From Martensiomyces pterosporus (lineage: Eukaryota > Kickxellomycota > Kickxellomycetes > Kickxellales > Kickxellaceae), in contig MU603955.1 in assembly GCA_025201845.1 (NCBI GenBank), forward strand, positions 1 to 64,000: DNA of 64,000 bases, read 5' to 3'. The notes below the pieces were generated by a model. It saw only the letters and a program-made list of their open reading frames with translations. It had not been told where the DNA came from and ran no database searches. Shown piece by piece: positions 52,501-62,795 of this stretch; position 1 is the stretch's first letter, and each line of letters opens with the position of its first letter. A program made the position numbers and the translations under genes.

Positions 52501-52604
52501 GCAAAATGGACGACGGGCTGTCGGACGACGGCGGAAATGCCGAGGACGAGGATTCGGCGCTGGAGGACGACGACTATGACGACCACGCCCAGCCCTTCTA
52601 CTGA
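49524..52604 (+). CDS. UTR1: NAD kinase with a large internal insertion
   Basis: Phosphorylates NAD (or NADH) with ATP to make NADP(H). A 1026-residue single open frame, about twice the usual fungal length. Residues 1-360 are disordered. The catalytic fold starts near 370 (RTVVQMNNVRRIMIVTKPND) and has FDFVVTLGGDGTVLYTSWLF with the GGDGT motif near 476, then PFHLGSLGFLTVFD. After MRFTCTVYRLADTVD the fold is interrupted by about 265 residues (roughly 553-820) rich in Ser, Gly, Arg and Asn, then resumes with FQVMNELVVDRGPSPYLSQI, ATPTGSTAYSLAAGGSLVHP, LVTPICPHTLSFRP, and NTAWASFDGRH. The C-terminal tail is acidic. The insertion has no stop in frame and its codon use matches the rest. UTR1/YEF1-type is likely; the exact paralogue is not decided. 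Confidence 0.95.
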   Translation: MSNPATLEWSSTGAPAAAEAEAGGVAEWEDGKVRALRPGSSQHRSGSTVLEAEEYGDHFIKETDDSRINKHTGVGACALHPCLTRRAAGVSSLASEPVAAAPVPAAASAEHAHGPQRPEEQAQAGGGKQMLAQRPIEEGERVPASAPLPPQDYDAAESVPDEELLDLLIQHTVSKGDQKQQRHAAGSMREPTARHPGSSLGALGSARLHRKEPGGGSKASPPGSSSATLMDASSVADLTQQFSKQLSTSSGHSKSALQLQQQEQELHLGRQLQGNHYLSSATKGAAATPTSTPRGGLRISTQSDQSPANSLASSGARLTQKKLELEKVGKRHSEATAAAVRSMERSQGSLMRRTGADTPTVDLVETAVSVREVSKLIGRTVVQMNNVRRIMIVTKPNDTSLISLTRDLAIWLMESATEESAQPLVVYIEEYVAQHRNFNLPRVHKKHPISQTNIQLWTPQLCATSPELFDFVVTLGGDGTVLYTSWLFQTTVPPIIPFHLGSLGFLTVFDHRHARRVLGSAIHAGVRINLRMRFTCTVYRLADTVDPQRANVLVDAADCNRVIDHELATRGLESTDERVCADVSGSAKLAAINSMSNKQAPSRSFSSSQKRPPQRSGSSGNVHARSGSGASVNSNNGRSHARRRSSVNSSSAGESSAQEGEPGRPAVRTPSMSSASRHSRRHRGQHSKSGGSPGAGKPARVLSQSPEASERNHTNSEAQRNSASGRSPPTSSSVFSHAGSSSNKKSDAGARGMSMSGSTASISSTASADNARGDELLEQDEDGLGVPQPEGAPVTRNSTVHESEWEDVPKAYQRRVRKVWKRGESFQVMNELVVDRGPSPYLSQIELYGDGNHLTTVEADGLCLATPTGSTAYSLAAGGSLVHPEIPAILVTPICPHTLSFRPMLLPDSMVLRVVLPPDSRNTAWASFDGRHRIELRRGDHIQITASKYPLPTVCASQSQTQDWMASLSRCLNWNERKRQKKFSSTGGDAGQGKMDDGLSDDGGNAEDEDSALEDDDYDDHAQPFY

Positions 52605-52900
52605 GCCGTGGCGTGTGCCTTTCCGCTCACGCTTTCCCCTGCTTTCCTAGCGTTTTTTTTTTCTTTCGACCGACAATCTGGCATGAATAAGTGATCTGGA
52701 ACTGGTAGCAGCCAGCAGCCCATGTGAGATCGCGCATCGCCCGGCTCTTGGGGTGGCAGAAAGCCTAGGGCCGTGGCCATGCGGTAGAAAGGAGCAGCGC
52801 TTTTCCTCCTGCGCCCCCTGCTTGGTGCTTTATCTGCTCCCACTCCTTTTTGTTGCTAGAATTTCGGTAATTTGCTCTGTTTGCTGTCCTGCGAGCGAGT

Positions 52901-53986
52901 ATGCCTGCGCCTGGAGAGGGAAAAGTAGACTGCCAGCTCATTGCCGGCCGGGTCCAGCAGACCCTCTCGTCGGCGTACCCCTTAAAGCTCATGTCGCCAC
53001 AGGCCGTGCCCAACGCCGACCCTTCTCAAGGCACCAGCGAGCTCCAGCCCGCGGTCTGCTACATCCTATCGTACGGCGGCGGCATAGTGCACGGCGACCA
53101 GATCCACGTCGATGTCCGGGCAGGCACCGGCTGTGCCCTGATGTTGCTGACGCAGGGGTCTACAAAGGTCTACAGACACCGTGCAGGGCGGCCGCCGTCG
53201 TGCTTGAAGAACACGCGGATGAACGAAAACCTCGATATCAACCAGACGTACCAGACACTGCTGGTCGACGTAGAGCCGCGGGCGCTTGTGTGTTTGCTGC
53301 CGGACCCTGTCACTTGCTTTAAGGGCGCGTTGTACAATCAGCGGCAGGCGGTCAGATTGCACGATACGACATCGTCCCTGGTGCTGCTAGATTGGATGAC
53401 GAGTGGGCGGATGAGCAGAGGAGAGAGGTGGGCGTTTGAGAAGTACTTGAGCGTCAATGTCGTCTGCGTGGACTCCCAGAACAAAGACGATGGCACTGCT
53501 GGCTCGGCGAGCTCAAGGTACAAAAGAAGCGATAGGTGGATGGCCGATTCGAGGATTATCATCCGCGACGCTCTGCTCTTGCAAGATGCGCCATCGCTGG
53601 CACCCAGCCTACTGACCAGACCACCAACAGCGGGGGAATGCCAGGAGGAGCGGGAGCCGTCGTTTGCCCGCAGGCTGAAGGACATCGACGTGCTTGCGTA
53701 TCTCCTAGTGCTGGGTCCTTCGGTGGCTCCTACCGCGAGGGTGTTTAAGGAGGAGCATGAGGCGCAGAGAATCAAACCGTTCAGACCCAACTCCCAGGCG
53801 CCTGTCGCTGAGGAGGAGGGAATCCGGTGGTCTGTGTCGGATGTCGACGAGCAGGGGGTCAAGGGTGTTGCCGTGCGTGTGGCGGGTCCGAGCACGGAGG
53901 CTGTGAAGGCGTGGATCAAAAGGAGGATTGGGCAGCTGCAGTGTTTGGTGGGCGACTCGGCCTGGTCCATGTACCACAATGCCTAA
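52901..53986 (+). CDS. ureD: urease accessory protein UreD
   Basis: A 361-residue chaperone that, with UreF and UreG, loads nickel into urease. Family segments are clear: AVCYILSYGGGIVHGDQIHV, ALMLLTQGSTKVYRH, VEPRALVCLLPDPVTCFKGA, LYNQRQAVRLHDTTSSLVLL and DWMTSGRMSRGERWAFEKYL. The single exon starts MPAPGEGKVDCQLIAGRVQQ; the N-terminal half aligns without gaps, and a longer hydrophilic middle (about 200-300) carries insertions compared with bacterial UreD. The C terminus WIKRRIGQLQCLVGDSAWSM is typical of fungal and plant UreD. Urease and the other accessory genes are not in the window. It implies that the organism can use urea through nickel urease. Confidence 0.93.
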   Translation: MPAPGEGKVDCQLIAGRVQQTLSSAYPLKLMSPQAVPNADPSQGTSELQPAVCYILSYGGGIVHGDQIHVDVRAGTGCALMLLTQGSTKVYRHRAGRPPSCLKNTRMNENLDINQTYQTLLVDVEPRALVCLLPDPVTCFKGALYNQRQAVRLHDTTSSLVLLDWMTSGRMSRGERWAFEKYLSVNVVCVDSQNKDDGTAGSASSRYKRSDRWMADSRIIIRDALLLQDAPSLAPSLLTRPPTAGECQEEREPSFARRLKDIDVLAYLLVLGPSVAPTARVFKEEHEAQRIKPFRPNSQAPVAEEEGIRWSVSDVDEQGVKGVAVRVAGPSTEAVKAWIKRRIGQLQCLVGDSAWSMYHNA

Positions 53987-55151
53987 GCGGCACCTCGTGT
54001 CTTGGGCCTACGTAGCGTATACATGGCGCAAAAGCGATATGGTTACGGTAACACCCTTCTTTTGTAGCCGATTTTGGGTTTGCATGTTATCCGTGGAGAA
54101 ATCAGCGTCTGGCATGTCTCTCCTGCTTGATGCTTCCACTTTTGGCCATCTGCAGCCCTCTAGCAGCTCCATTTTCAGACAGCGTATGCGGTCTTTCTCT
54201 CACTCTATTTCTCTCCTCTCGGCGGCCGAATGGTTAAATGACAGACAGAGGCGTCAAAGGCGTTCAGTGATATGGTTAAGGAAGAAGAATGGAGTGGATG
54301 TGCTGCAGATCAGCAAGCAATTTAGGTACATGCCAAGCATCGCAAATCACATATGGAACAGCACACTCGTGCGCAGCACACGCCGTTACTACACCACCTG
54401 CCGGCACTCACCCCACCGATGACAGCATGCTGTCGTCATGTGCGTCTTACAAGGGGGAATGCATGCCAGCACAGCACATCCCGGCTCTGCTTATTTTTGC
54501 TTCCACTGCCGCCATCGGCCTGGCTGGTAGGGAGGATGCCATTCTTCGGTGTTTCACTTCATGGGAGATATCCAAATGCACAAAGGCGGCCCCCCATCCC
54601 ATCTCCTGATTGCATCTGCTTTTCTGCTGCTACTCGGGACCCGTTGTCTAGACAACCACCCACATAGGACCACAACAGAATGGCCTGCTGGGAGAAGCAG
54701 AACGGAGTTCAGCACAATTGCATTTGGGATGAGCAGCCCGCACACAACGCAGGGAGAAAATAGGTGCGGGCTAGCCAATGCAGCACGGCATAGTTCACAA
54801 GCGGTGGGGGCAACAATGGCAGCCAGCAAAGTGTGGACGTGTTCGTAGGCAGCAGGTGAAGAGAGGATGAGGGAGGTGACAAGGGCACGGGTTTTCGTTG
54901 GGGAACGGGGTCGAGGAGTACACCCGTGCTTTCTCGCTCGCTTGTCGGGTAGAAAGAATGTGCAAGGATACGTGTATGCCATCACATATGATACAACACA
55001 ATGCAGCCCGCATCCACACCTATGCATGTGTCTACATGAGCAAGCAACAGCGAGCTTGATACAACAGCACTTTCCTATTTTGTATTTATTTGGAGTGGGT
55101 GTCGAAAGGCGGGGGGTGTCACTTTCGCCAAAAACAAACCGCCTTTGCCAC
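53987..55151. other. intergenic region between convergent ureD and bL34m
   Basis: About 1.17 kb. Composition is less GC-rich than the genes, with many short open frames of unremarkable content. A GGCCGAATGGTTAAAT string near 54224 resembles the 5' part of a tRNA but lacks a B-box and acceptor stem. The bL34m 3' signal lies at its right end. Confidence 0.4.
55085..55090 (-). terminator. AATAAA after bL34m
   Basis: Minus-strand AATAAA about 62 bases beyond the bL34m stop codon, a plausible polyadenylation signal. Confidence 0.45.
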
Positions 55152-56266
55152 CTAATGCGAAAGGAACTTGCGGCCCTTGAGTTTTCTGCGATTCAGCACA
55201 TTTCTTCCGCTCTTCGTGCGCAGGCGGCTCAGGAACCCGTGTCTGCGCTTGCGCTTGAGGTTGCTTGGCTGATACTCGTTTCCGTAGGTCTTCCAGCGCA
55301 CCTGCATCGGTCCAATCGCAGGGAAGCCGCCCTGCTGCTGCGCCACTGGTCCGTTGAGAAGCCTGCTAGGTACATCATACGTGTGCAGAGCAAAGTTGGG
55401 CAATTGTGTGCATTGTAGACAATCCGAGTGCATATAAAAGAAAATATATATTAGTTATCTACGCTTGTTTTGCAGTTTTTGTTTTTCTGCCTTTGCCTTT
55501 GCTTTTGCTTGTCTGCGTGGTGCATATACAGAAGCGCACAGCAGCAGCGGCAGCGGCAAAAGGGGGCGATTGTGGCAGGGGGTGCATGTATCCATGTAGC
55601 TAATACATGTGGCAATGGTGTGGAATGTGGCGGGTTTGCATCTCGCTATTTGGTCGTGCCACAATGCACCGAGTTTCCTGAAAAGGGACCCAGGCTGCCG
55701 TTAAAGGCTGAGACAACGAAAAAAGAATGGATGGCTGGGCAGTTCTTCCTCGCTGTCTCTTCTACCTCAGAAACGGGGTGGCAGAGGGGATGCAATTGTG
55801 TGTGTGTGTGCGGTTGCTTTCTCGATCGCTTCTCACTCCCATGACCGCTCTTAGCAGCACAATGGTTGGTGAGCTGCAATTGTCTACATGTATGCGTGGA
55901 CTGCTGGAGCGAGGCGATCATGCCACGTATGTAATGGATGTCAGACACCAGCGCGCACTGATGGGTGAGCAGCAGCAGCAGTCTCTGTGGGAGCAGAAGA
56001 ACGCCACAGCGACATGGAGCCTGCCATTGTGTGCAAGGTTCCATATCGTGCCAACTCCGAGTCCTCCGCTGCAACCCCCCCCCCCAGAATGGCTGCTCTG
56101 AGCAAAGAAAGGCAAAAGCGGGCCGCCTCCAATAATTGATCCGCAAACTGAAAAGGAACACTAACCTTGGCAAGCCTGAGCTCATAGCGTTTGAAAAACG
56201 GGGGGCAGCTACGCCAGCCCTCGAGGTAAGGTACGTCGAGGCGGTAGATAGGATCCTTCCAAACAT
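55152..56266 (-). CDS. MRPL34: mitochondrial ribosomal protein bL34m
   Basis: Component of the mitochondrial large ribosomal subunit. Exons 56266-56166 (101 nt) and 55365-55152 (214 nt) join inside a Ser codon (AG|C) across an 800-nt GT-AG intron and give 104 residues. Exon 1 reads [20 protein letters not shown] then [13 protein letters not shown], an Arg/Ser/Thr-rich sequence without acids, typical of a mitochondrial presequence. Exon 2 has the bL34 signature [20 protein letters not shown] followed by [20 protein letters not shown]. In bacteria the equivalent protein is about 46 residues; here the conserved core starts near residue 60. The splice signals are CCAAG|GTTAGT and GTACCTAG. The long intron hides exon 1 from a simple frame search. 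Confidence 0.9.
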
Positions 56267-59200
56267 TGCTGGTGCTGTCTATTGTTCTGCTCTTTATTCT
56301 GACCAGCGTATTTTCAATAGCTCTCCCGTTTGTGCCGCTTGCGTCTACAGCCCTGAGAAGCTCCCTTTGTCAAAAACGAAAAGCAAATGAAATACAAAAA
56401 GTGAATTGGCGCCTGAATGTGGAAACAAGGAGAAGGGCGAAATGCACAGCTGCCAATTTCTTGTGAAAATGGCCTCGGGCGATTTGAGCAGGAGCAAGTG
56501 GATATCTAGGATCAAGTGAGCTGTGACTGATTAACTGATCATGCTGTGATCTGATTCAATATCTGCAAGCCGCTTGTGCCTCTCTGCATTAATTGCATAC
56601 AAAAGAGCGAATGCGGTGGTGCGTTGTGCCCAAGTTCGCGATTCCCATGACAATACCTAGACAGCGGTGACCCTGCCTTGTGTCTGCCATTTCAATTAAT
56701 TGCAACCCTGAGTGAAAAGAGGAGCACAAGCAGCAGCCAGCTATTGGCTGAGTGCCGAGAGACGCACTGGGTGAGCAGGCAGCTGCAGTTTGCTGGATCA
56801 GCTTGGAGCACATCCAGCGCGAAGAGAAATGTAGAGATTGATGCGTTGTGCGCTTACTCACCATGCACAGGACCACATGACGCTGGATGTGCATGGTCAA
56901 TCGGCGAAAAATGAAGCCAGAGCAGATAGGCGGCATAGGGCGCGGTGATTCATAACCGGCCACGCACAATTTTCTCTCTTGTGTGCTTTGTTTTGAAGAT
57001 AGAATCTCAAGGCAGCCCTTGATTCCTTGCCTCACGCATGCACACTATACTCTTTCAGTGTGCCACATTATTGCCCTAAATGGGCGCTGCAATGCAGAGT
57101 AAGGTGCAGCAAAGCAACAACAGGAAACTACATGCACAGAATGGAGGAGGAGAGAAGGGAAGAATGGGACGAAGGAGCATACAAAACGAGAATAGGCCAT
57201 TGTAGTGAATGAGCTGTAGCAAGGGGACGTCTTTCTTGACGGCCATGTGTGCTGCAATTCCAAGTATGCTGTCTACCCCTGCCTGTCGCTTGATTTGAAA
57301 AAGGGACAGCGTCTAGTTTGACGTGCGTAGGGACAAGTGCGAATGTGAGTGCAAATTATATCTGTATACGCAGCCGCGCTGAGAGCGGCTGCGAGAGATA
57401 AGCAAGTGCGGTGCTGTTGAGCACCATACATGGCGCGAAATCCTGCTTGGCATGGTGCCTGCATATGTAAATACAGACATGCATTGCATATCCTTACAAC
57501 GAGGGGGCAGACGTGTAATGGGCGGCAGAATTGAGACAATGTGTTTTGAAATCAAATCATTGTTGCGAGCCTTTATTCTTTTTCATTTCGTGCGCATCTA
57601 CAATCGCCGGTTGGCAAACGGCGGCGGTGGCGGCAGTAGCGTTGGTTGTTATTTTGGCTTGGCCCTCAGAGACGAAAGGACGCGCATACATACATACGCA
57701 CATGCGCACATGCGCACATCCGTGTATCGAGTGTATGATGGAGGCAGCTGGCTTTTGACATCGATTGCGAAAACTGCCTCGCTGAGCAGGGCCGCTCCAA
57801 ACAGCAACCACAACGCCTGCCTGTCTGTTTCGCTAACCCTATCTGCCAACAAGGAAAGTAAGGGGAACATGGGTGTATGCTGGTTGTTTCTAAATGTTCT
57901 GCTGTTGCTGCGTTTCGACTGGCCAAAAGCTATTGTTGTTGCGGCTCTTGCGTTGTTGCTTGCATTGCTTGTCTGGATATCGAATTAGGATATATTAAAA
58001 TTGGCTGCAATGATGCTCAATTTCAGGTCGCACTATTTCATTATGCACCTTCCTCTCAGCACACAGCCCTCTGCGATTTTGCCTCCCATTCTCTTGACGT
58101 TTTGTTGTTGCACCTAGCTTGTTTTGTTCCCTCGCTGCTGTTATTATTATCTCTCGGGCTGTTTTCCTACCTCCTTCGCTCTTTGAGCGACACAGGCAGA
58201 GGGACGTTGAAACCCCTGCTGCCATTTACAGAACATAATGTGCATTCAGCTGTGCTGCTAGGCGACAAAGCAACAACAAGCATGCTCTCTGGGTTAATGG
58301 GCAGCAGACGGGAGAGGGAAAATCCCTCGCTCCACCGCTTGCGAAAGGGGTGCAGGGCTATTCATCTTCTAAAAATATAATGAGCCGTGGATCTTTTTGC
58401 ATTTGCCCAGGCGGTTCCCCTGCGTCTACTGACGGTTCCACAGCATCTGGGGGCGGATCTCATAGTGCTCCCTGCCCCAACCAGCGTCAGCCACCCTGTT
58501 TTAGAGTTTCCGCTATGCGGCTGTTTATGTTTGCTGCCGCCTGTCACGATAGCTGAAACAAGAACTCGGATTATACGAACATGGGCGCACTTGCTGAGCG
58601 GCTCCACGAAAAGCACAATCGGGTCTGCACCAGTATGGGCCATATATGGCTCTTGTTTTTAGTCCGAAGTAGACGTGAAATCGATGTCTGCGAGTCCCTG
58701 TGTAGAAAGGCAGGACTGCCTTCGGCTGCTTTGCGATGAGTAGACAGCCGGCCATACATGGGCTGCTGCTCTGCTTTCCCTCGGAATAACACTGCCGTTG
58801 TAGCTGCTGCTGCTGCATTACCCGGGCTAACAGTGGAACCGAGAAATCAACGGGTGTGTGCGCAGTGTTACCGAGTATACATCGCTTGGTTTGCCTCTTG
58901 TCTAACAGCTACAGTGAGAGGCATTTTTTCTTTGTTTTTTGATGCTGCCATGCACGACAGCACACATGCAAGAGACGGCAGTGGTGGGAGAGGGCGAGAT
59001 GCAAGGCAAAGCAAGGCAAAGCAAAGCAGGATATGCTCTTGCACACGCTCGCACGCACCAGATTCATGTACACTCAGTGGGGAGAGCAAGAGCGATGTAT
59101 GCATGCGCGCTGCCCAAATCCCTCCTCTCCACCGTACCCATCGTGCATTAATTGAGCTTGTTTGTCGGAAAAAAAACCTACATATGCAGCAGCTCCTGTG

Positions 59201-59442
59201 GAGGCGACGGCAAGCCCTTTGTGCGCTGGAACGATGCTACCCGCCATTACCACCACGCACACCATGTGCTGGGTGAGCTATGAAGCAACAAGGGGTGTGT
59301 CTGCAGCCCCAGCTCTTTGTTTACATGATCCGCCTATTAGCTCAAGAAGCTGGCTAAAAGATGCAAGATGTCAAATGGCGCTTTTTACATATTCATCCTT
59401 CGATTGCATGGCTGCTTTTTGCCAGCACAATAGCGCAGCGTG

Positions 59443-59452
59443 TATATAAAAG
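59443..59452 (+). promoter_or_regulatory. TATA-like element TATATAAAAG
   Basis: A perfect TATATAAAAGGG in the gene-poor block, with no recognisable coding frame downstream. It could drive a non-coding transcript or be chance. Confidence 0.3.
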
Positions 59453-60834
59453 GGAATATTTGCTTTGTACATGGGCGTTACAGTACATCGTTCTTTCATG
59501 TGCCTTGCCGGCGGACATGGTTATTTGCACAATTAATCGCGCTGTGTGGTAGAATGCTGCTGCTCTGCTATTAGCACTTGTATGGCCAACATGTAGTCTT
59601 GCTGCCCAAGCAGATGCCGCTTCAAAGTAGCTGAGAGCGCACCATTGGCCAGCAAAACGATTCCCGATTGAAGCAGTGCACATTGTATTTGCCTGCCTGT
59701 ACATATAATCGCAGCTAGTGCTTTGCATTCATGCGAGAAGGCCAGCAGCACCATATCGCCCCCATTTCATCTGCAGCGCTTGTGAGGGCTGCTCGTTGTG
59801 CCAATTGGCTGTGGAGACAGGGGACGGAGGAGAGAGGTGTTTTGTAAACAGGAGCAGCAGCAACAACAACGGGAATTACAAGCGAGCTTGCCGCCGAGTA
59901 TTGTTGGCTCATGGGTAGAGAGGAAGAGAGGAGCTGAGGAGGAGGAGAAAGAGCAGAGTGCGTTTGGGCCGACAGGGCCGGGTTGAATGGCCATAGAATG
60001 TGCCCATCCTATTCATTATATTCGGGCGTTGTTTGCGGACCAGGTACCTTGTGTTTTGTTTCTGTGCTGTGTTTTGGTGTTTTGGTGAATGACCGGCAGA
60101 CAAAGTGCCGTTTTGCCAACCAAGAAGCGGCCCTTATCCCACCCTTTTCTCTTCCTGTGGGAGCCAGAATGCTGCTGTCGCTGCTGTCTTTCTCCTCGCA
60201 AAATGTCTGTGGCCATATCCGACACGAAAAGCGCCGTTTCAGCAACAGCCTGCGTCATGCACACAGCAGTCTGGGTACCGCAGGTCCATTGGAGCTGTTT
60301 TGGACGGCATAGCAACAAGCCAGGTGCATTTTCTTTGGCATTTGTGATTGTCCCCTCATATTCCATGTCAGACAGCTTCTCCTCTCCCTGTGAAGGGACT
60401 CGGTGTTTTGATTTTATTCTCTTGTGTGTGCCATCGAATTTGAACGAAGCACGAATCCAAGCAACAATTGGGCAGCTCACCCGCACATGCACCAGCGCTC
60501 CCCCTCATCCTTTCAGGCACCGCAACCGGGTCCACAACGGGAGAATGGGCTGTGGCCAGGGGCCATTTCATGGAAGGCCTTGAGTGCTTGTGCTTGGCAA
60601 AGGCGGTGCTGGCTAGTGTGTGGGCATGGCTGGTTTAGAGCTTATGTGACTATGCACTGCGAATCCCTGCCTGGGGACCCGTTCTTAGAATCGGTGCAAC
60701 ATGTGCTTTTTCGAGTTGGCTAGGCACGTCCTGTCGTCCGCGCTGCATGCTGCAGCCAGGCGTCATAGCCCCGAGATGTGCTGCAGCGCGGGTTGGGTTT
60801 GGCAGCGCTGGAATGTGTCTGCGGCATGGTGGGA

Positions 60835-60842
60835 TATAAATA
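60835..60842 (+). promoter_or_regulatory. TATA-like element TATAAATA
   Basis: TATAAATA followed by CACCC. The frame downstream is Ser/Thr/Lys-rich and not identified. Weak evidence. Confidence 0.25.
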
Positions 60843-62002
60843 CACCCACTGGTGAATACGAATGCAGGCTTTTGTGAGCTAAACGGACACGGTCTCAGGA
60901 ACAGTACAGGCAGCAGGAGCATGCGAGCAAAGCAGTTCTATTCACGCAGCACGAGCACCATCACCACCAGCAGCAGCAGCAGCAATAAAAGCAAGAGCAT
61001 GAAGAAAACATGGCAATGCCTGCATATGACTTGGCGCTTTGATTCTCAGCTAATTTATGCTCCGTGGCCATACATGCATCCTCGCTTTACCAGCAGGTTG
61101 GGCAGGCATGACCAGCGCTGAGTTGGCATGGGAAACGTGAGTGCTTATCGCATAGGGAGCGCACGCATGCAAGAGCATCCAGTGCCTGGCATTACTTGCC
61201 AGGTACGGAGACGAGGCAATATGCACTAAGCGATAATGTTCTAGGGCAGCAGCGAGGATCCATGTGCAGACGAGGATAGGCGTAAATCCACAGCAGAAGG
61301 ATGCGTCGCAATACGAGTGCATGCCATGACAAAAGTGGGCACCCTTCAACCTCACACGTATCCATCCCCAACACACATGCTCTTCGCATTTGGGCTGCTG
61401 CTGCTGCTGCCTCAACAAACCACCCTGGCAGGCAGGCAGCAAAAGATGCTGTGGTCTCTGCTTTGTTGTGCGCAACATACCGCAAAATACATGGCGCGCA
61501 TTGTGCCGGGGGCGCTGCCAAATTCGGGTTGCTTGGACAAAAGGTCGCTTGCCTTTAAATACAAATGATGAACAAAGGCCAGTTACCCTCGCAATTTAGA
61601 GAGGAAGGTGGGAGAGGGGAGGCTTGCAACACCCTCTCACCCCACCTGCCCGCTGCCTCAGCTCGTATGCTGCCTGTGCTTATTTTGCTGCGCTGCAGTC
61701 GGCAGAAAAACAAATAATTTTGCGTTGGTTTTGTGGTGTGTATTTTAATAATGCCCAGATTCAGCAGCGCTCTCAAGCCAGGAACAACAGGCAGTGTGAG
61801 GGAAAAGAATGGTTAGCAGAGAAGGGGGTGCTTCGTACCAGGAGGGGTGCGAGTGGGCATTTAGGCGCTGTGTGCTGCAGCTGGCTGGCATGGAGCTTTA
61901 AGGCTCGCGAGCTCGTATTCAGCCTGCCCCTCGTTTGCGCCTTGCGAGCTCCACTCCCCTCTCTTCTCTCCGTACTCTATTAGCTTGTGGCCGTCGGCTG
62001 AG

Positions 62003-62009
62003 TATATAA
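62003..62009 (+). promoter_or_regulatory. TATA-like element TATATAA, candidate promoter of the terminal gene
   Basis: TATATAACATAGC about 790 bases before the ATG at 62796, with the pyrimidine-rich stretch between them. This would imply a long 5' UTR or a UTR intron. Confidence 0.35.
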
Positions 62010-62795
62010 CATAGCAAGGTCGGCGCCACTAGGGCTGGCCAGCATCGCTAGCTTCTCCATTACCCACAGCCATTTGGCCAACATTTTAGCTGAATTATCC
62101 TTGCCTCGCCCTTCCAGCGCTCAGCATCGTTGTTTGTACTGTCGCTCCAAAAATATACTCCACCCCTTCTCCCCACTTCTTCTAAACCCCAGCCTCCACT
62201 CATACACACAAAGTCCCCTCTTCTGGTCCGGCTATAGCAACTTGGACCTTTTACTGCGAAGAGAGCTGTGTATTGTACCAAAAGCTGAAATACTATTCAG
62301 CAGCGGCAGACAGTTACTTGCAAACCAGCAGCCTGTCCCTCCCCACCCCCACCACCGCCATCCGTCATCCGTGCTCTTCCCTCCTCTCCCCACCTTGTCG
62401 CTGTTGGCTGTAGGGCTTGAGAGGTTTGCTTGAATCGCCGCGCATCTGCCGTCTACCAGCTTGGCTCCTGGACACTGGGTGCTCCTTATATCCTCCAAAC
62501 CAGACCGTGTGTGGCCTTGCTCATCCCGCGCCTCATTTACCGCTGCTGCCTCCCGCTCCACAGTAGCCTGTCTTGCCATCAACGGCCGCCTCCTTTCCTT
62601 CTCAGTCTTCCTCGGACATCTTGTATTCTTGAAGTCGCCCCTTTTCTCTCCTCTGTGCTGTACATCCACATACCCCCTCCTATTCCTTGCACTCCTTCCA
62701 TTTCTATTTGGCTGATATATCCAGCTGCAAAAAAACACACCCTGTATAGAGCCGCCTACCTCGCTGGCGCATAAAAACACACATCATCAGCCCCA

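Larger units (their letters stand above)
56267..62795. other. 6.5-kb gene-poor region
   Basis: No protein or RNA gene that I can recognise on either strand. The composition is closer to 48-50 % GC than the genes. It is full of short frames (largest about 180 codons) with unbalanced products. Strong TATA-like elements occur at 59443-59452, 60835-60842 and 62003-62009, and small repeats such as CATAC and GCACATGC near 57690-57720 and AAAGCAAGGCAAAGC near 59010-59030. From about 62080 to 62790 it becomes strongly pyrimidine-rich, as in a long fungal leader before the gene starting at 62796. It may hold regulatory DNA, unrecognised short exons, non-coding RNA or relics. Confidence 0.5.

Noticed and set aside
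54221..54300. tRNA-Ser-like start (GGCCGAATGGTTAAAT)
   Set aside because: No acceptor stem, no anticodon arm and no B-box at the required distance.
57040..57075. ACTATACTCTTTCAG similar to the 5' end of U3 snoRNA
   Set aside because: Similarity stops after about 15 bases; the conserved boxes that should follow are absent.
58380..58738. Short plus-strand frames of 58 and 52 codons in the gene-poor block
   Set aside because: They look mildly coding but match no family I know, have no clear leader, and overlapping frames on the other strand are equally plausible.
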